DNA of 64,000 bases, taken from assembly GCA_018268035.1 (NCBI GenBank), contig JAFDXI010000119.1, positions 1 through 64,000 of the forward strand, given 5' to 3'. Shown here piece after piece: positions 61,063 to 64,000 of the stretch; position 1 is the first letter of the stretch; each line of letters opens with the position of its first letter. The notes under the pieces were generated by a model. It was not told where the DNA came from. It saw nothing but the letters and a program-made list of their open reading frames with translations, and made no database searches. The translations under genes and the position numbers were made by a program. This DNA is from Bacteroidota bacterium (GTDB lineage: Bacteria; Bacteroidota; Bacteroidia; Chitinophagales; Chitinophagaceae).

Positions 61063-64000
61063 ATGAAGAAGTTACTTGTTTTCATTTTTATACTGTTTGC
61101 CGGTACAGTTATCAATGCCCAATCGTTGAGATTTTCATCTGCCAATAACAACTGGAATGCTGATAGCCTTGGAAATTTCAGGGCTATTGTTAGAGTTATA
61201 AATAATGTTGATATTGTTCGTACATATATTGAATGGAGAAGGCGGGATGAACATCCTGAAACAAAGCGCATCATCGTTGTAGATTCTAACACCAACCAAA
61301 AAATAAATAATGTTTATGCTGATAATCTGACCAGAGAACATGGTGAAGTTTATTTTCAACCTATTTCCGGCATTGGCACTTATTACATTTATTATATGCC
61401 TTATAAAAATGAAGGCAGTAGCAATTATCCCAAAGGCATTTATCTTTCACCTGAAAATGTTGCTTCACAAGACTGGCTTAAAAAAGTTAGTGATACTTTA
61501 AAGGTTACTTATTCTTATGAAATCCAATCTATCAATGCATTTAATTCTATGTACCCGATGGAAATTATTGCACCAAAAATTTTATCGGATAGTTTGATTG
61601 CAGGAAATAGTGATAAACCATTTATTATTTTCCCTGAAGACAGGATGCATCCAATAAAAATGAAAAATGATTTGCCTGACAGATGGGTAAAAAGAGGTAT
61701 AAAAAATATTTTTTCTGACTCAGCATCAAAAGGTGAAAATTTTGCATATCAGTTAGGCGTATATGCAATGAAGAACTTGAAAAATGTACATGTAACATTT
61801 TCTGATCTCACATCTGTTGATAATAATATAATCCCTGCCAAAAACATTTCCTGTTTGAATACGGATGGCAGGAGTTATGATAATAAACCACTTCATTTTA
61901 CAGTTGATGTTCCTGCGGGCACAGTACAACCTTTGTGGTGCCTGGTGGACATACCAAAAAATATCAGTGCAGGATTATACCAGGGGAGAGCAGATGTGAA
62001 AGATGCTTCCGGTTTTACGATTGAAATTGCTTTGAACATCTTCGTGAAAGATACAGTGCTGACTGATGGTGGTATCAATGAACCCCAGAATATGACAAGA
62101 TTGAAATGGCTGAACTCTTCTATGGCTCAGGAAAACACTGTCATTAAACCCTATACTCCATTAAAAGTTGATGGTAATTCGATTGAATTATTAGGCAGAA
62201 AGCTTACACTCGGTGATGAAGGCTTGCCAATACAAATCCAGACTTTCTTTACTCAGGAAATGACTGATTACACTACCAAGCCGAATAATATTTTAAGCAA
62301 CCCGATACATTTTGATTTTATTGATACAGCTGGTGCCGCCATGCAACTTAGAAATATCGGTTTTCAATTTACAAACCAAACTCCTGGTACAGTGGAATGG
62401 AGTGCCTCCAATACCAACGACACAATTCTGATGAATGTAAACGGTAGTATTGAATTTGATGGTTTTGCATCTTTCCAGGTAAAAGTGATTGCTCTAAAAG
62501 ATGTAATGCTAAAAGATATCATGATGCAAATCCCATTCACCAGGCAGGCCTCAAAATATCTGATGGGCCTTGGTGAAAAAGGTGAAGCAATGCCTGATAC
62601 TTTGCATTGGAAATGGGATGTGGCCAACAAAAACCAGGATGGCGCATGGATAGGGAATGTAAATGCAGGGTTACAATTTTCATTGCGTGACCAACATTAT
62701 GTAAGGCCATTGAATACAAATTTTTACCTGTTGAAACCATTGCTATTACCAACATCATGGGGTAATGATAACAAAGGAGGCATTGATATTTTATCGCTGG
62801 GAAATGATGTAGTGACAAATAATTATAGTGGGCAACGCATCATGAATGCAGGTGATACATTGTATTATAATTTCAACCTGCTGATAACTCCATTCCATAC
62901 TATCAATACCGATTTTCAATGGTCCAACAGGTTCTATCATGCATATAATGAAGTAGACAGTATTAAAGCAACTGGTGCAACAATTATCAATATACATCAT
63001 GCCACACCCATCAATCCATATATCAATTATCCTTTTATTGCGTGGCGGCAAATGAAAACTTATATTGATTCTGCACATGCACATGGATTGAAAGTAAAAA
63101 TCTATAACACTATCCGTGAACTATCAAATCATGCGTATGAGTTGCCTGCATTACGAAGCCTTGGACATGAAATTTATTCACCGGGTAAAGGTGGTGGTTT
63201 TGCCTGGTTGCAGGAACATCTTGACAGTGATTATATCGCAGGATGGTTTGTGCCTGAAATAAAAGATGCGGCCATCATCAACAGTGGTATGAACCGCTGG
63301 CATAATTATTATGTTGAAGGTATGAACTGGCTTACTCAAAATGTAGGTATTGATGGTATTTATCTGGATGATGTTGCTTTTGACAGGATAACGATGAAAC
63401 GGATAAAAAGGGTGCTGACACAAGATGGGCATCCCGGTATCATTGACCTGCATTCGGCCAATCAATATAATCCGAGGGATGGATATAACAATAGCGCTAA
63501 TTTGTACATGGAACATTTTCCATATTTAAACCGCTTATGGTTTGGCGAATATTTTGATTATGAAAAAAACAGCCCTGGTTTCTTTTTAACTGAAGTGAGT
63601 GGGATTCCTTTTGGACTGATGGGAGAGATGCTGCAGGACGGCGGCAATGCATGGCGCGGTATGATTTACGGTATGACTAACCGTATGCCCTGGACGGCTA
63701 ATGCTGATCCGCGCCCTATCTGGAAAGTATGGGATGATTTTGGTATGCAGGGTACAAAAATGATTGGCTATTGGAGCAGTAATTGCCCGGTAAAAACTTC
63801 TGATGATAAAGTATTGGCGACAGTATATAAAAAGAAAGGTGCTGCATTAATTTCTATTGCAAGCTGGGCAGATAGTGATGTAAATGTAAAATTGAAAATT
63901 GATTGGAAAGGGCTTGGCCTCAATCCTGCAACTGTAAAAATTGTTGCACCCTGGATAAAAAATTTCCAACCATCAAGATTATTTTCAATCAATGATGAAA
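61063..64000 (+). CDS. Secreted glycosidase-like protein (DUF6067-type), 3' end outside window
   Basis: An uninterrupted frame from ATG 61063 to the last base (979 complete codons). Signal peptide MKKLLVFIFILFAGTVINAQ. A beta-rich N-terminal part (about 20-620) is followed by a TIM-barrel-like region with WRQMKTYIDSAHAHGLKVKI, GIDGIYLDDVAFDR (candidate catalytic Asp pair in YLDD), HPGIIDLHSANQYNPRDGY and GIPFGLMGEMLQDGGNAWRG. These resemble the Bacteroidota DUF6067 glycoside-hydrolase-like proteins as I recall them. It probably acts on a glycan together with the divergent GH38. The C-terminus is not seen. Confidence 0.75.
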   Translation, partial: MKKLLVFIFILFAGTVINAQSLRFSSANNNWNADSLGNFRAIVRVINNVDIVRTYIEWRRRDEHPETKRIIVVDSNTNQKINNVYADNLTREHGEVYFQPISGIGTYYIYYMPYKNEGSSNYPKGIYLSPENVASQDWLKKVSDTLKVTYSYEIQSINAFNSMYPMEIIAPKILSDSLIAGNSDKPFIIFPEDRMHPIKMKNDLPDRWVKRGIKNIFSDSASKGENFAYQLGVYAMKNLKNVHVTFSDLTSVDNNIIPAKNISCLNTDGRSYDNKPLHFTVDVPAGTVQPLWCLVDIPKNISAGLYQGRADVKDASGFTIEIALNIFVKDTVLTDGGINEPQNMTRLKWLNSSMAQENTVIKPYTPLKVDGNSIELLGRKLTLGDEGLPIQIQTFFTQEMTDYTTKPNNILSNPIHFDFIDTAGAAMQLRNIGFQFTNQTPGTVEWSASNTNDTILMNVNGSIEFDGFASFQVKVIALKDVMLKDIMMQIPFTRQASKYLMGLGEKGEAMPDTLHWKWDVANKNQDGAWIGNVNAGLQFSLRDQHYVRPLNTNFYLLKPLLLPTSWGNDNKGGIDILSLGNDVVTNNYSGQRIMNAGDTLYYNFNLLITPFHTINTDFQWSNRFYHAYNEVDSIKATGATIINIHHATPINPYINYPFIAWRQMKTYIDSAHAHGLKVKIYNTIRELSNHAYELPALRSLGHEIYSPGKGGGFAWLQEHLDSDYIAGWFVPEIKDAAIINSGMNRWHNYYVEGMNWLTQNVGIDGIYLDDVAFDRITMKRIKRVLTQDGHPGIIDLHSANQYNPRDGYNNSANLYMEHFPYLNRLWFGEYFDYEKNSPGFFLTEVSGIPFGLMGEMLQDGGNAWRGMIYGMTNRMPWTANADPRPIWKVWDDFGMQGTKMIGYWSSNCPVKTSDDKVLATVYKKKGAALISIASWADSDVNVKLKIDWKGLGLNPATVKIVAPWIKNFQPSRLFSINDE

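Overview
The window reads as an ordinary chromosomal segment of a Bacteroidota bacterium, most likely a member of the Chitinophagaceae or a close relative. This rests on four secreted proteins with type IX secretion (Por) C-terminal sorting domains, on promoter boxes of the form TAnnTTTG or TAtCTTCG close to start codons, on scarce Shine-Dalgarno sequences, on Bacteroidota-restricted families (DUF4834, DUF4954, probable DUF6580 and DUF6067), and on AT-rich DNA. The family-level placement is inference. No phage, transposase, CRISPR array, rRNA or plasmid gene was found.

Layout. 1-11 kb: 3' end of a T9SS protein, TPR lipoprotein, mfd, a ferredoxin-NADP reductase-like enzyme, glyS, a delta-60-repeat T9SS protein and a secreted alpha/beta hydrolase. 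Between 10.9 and 11.2 kb lies a junk strip with two decayed pieces of a T9SS sorting-domain gene and two kinds of palindromic repeat. 11-17 kb: HerA-like ATPase, YihY-type membrane protein, mltG and a secreted M4 metalloprotease. 18-21.6 kb: pyrimidine cluster pyrR-pyrB and pyrE, interrupted by coaD and a Nudix gene. 21.7-31 kb: secreted HMA-like protein, acyltransferase, GH63-type glucosidase, a four-gene minus-strand run (GNAT, VOC, enolase-superfamily epimerase, deoxyribonucleotidase) and glmS. 31-47 kb: T9SS adhesin-like protein, LolA-like protein, DUF4954, a DUF1003 coiled-coil protein paired with a DoxX-like protein, ftcD, alpha/beta hydrolase, subtilase, DinB, membrane proteins and panD. 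47.5-52.4 kb: the rimP-nusA-infB operon. 52.5-56.9 kb: DUF4834, HAD phosphatase, tRNA(CAU), YraN, manA, a DUF6580-like membrane protein and a small secreted protein. 57-64 kb: divergent GH38 alpha-mannosidase and a large glycosidase-like (DUF6067-type) protein cut by the window end. They are separated by a long regulatory region with three perfect CAAACGTTTG palindromes.

How it works together. Most genes are housekeeping: transcription-coupled repair, tRNA charging, pyrimidine and pantothenate/CoA synthesis, hexosamine and mannose-phosphate metabolism, peptidoglycan processing and translation initiation. The accessory layer is secreted hydrolases and sugar enzymes. I found no clear new multi-gene system. 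The best leads are regulatory and structural: the probable LacI-family operator array with a candidate promoter-to-terminator transcript inside it, the rimP leader hairpin, a 13-bp inverted repeat before coaD, and palindromic repeats that have entered a coding sequence and sit beside a start codon.
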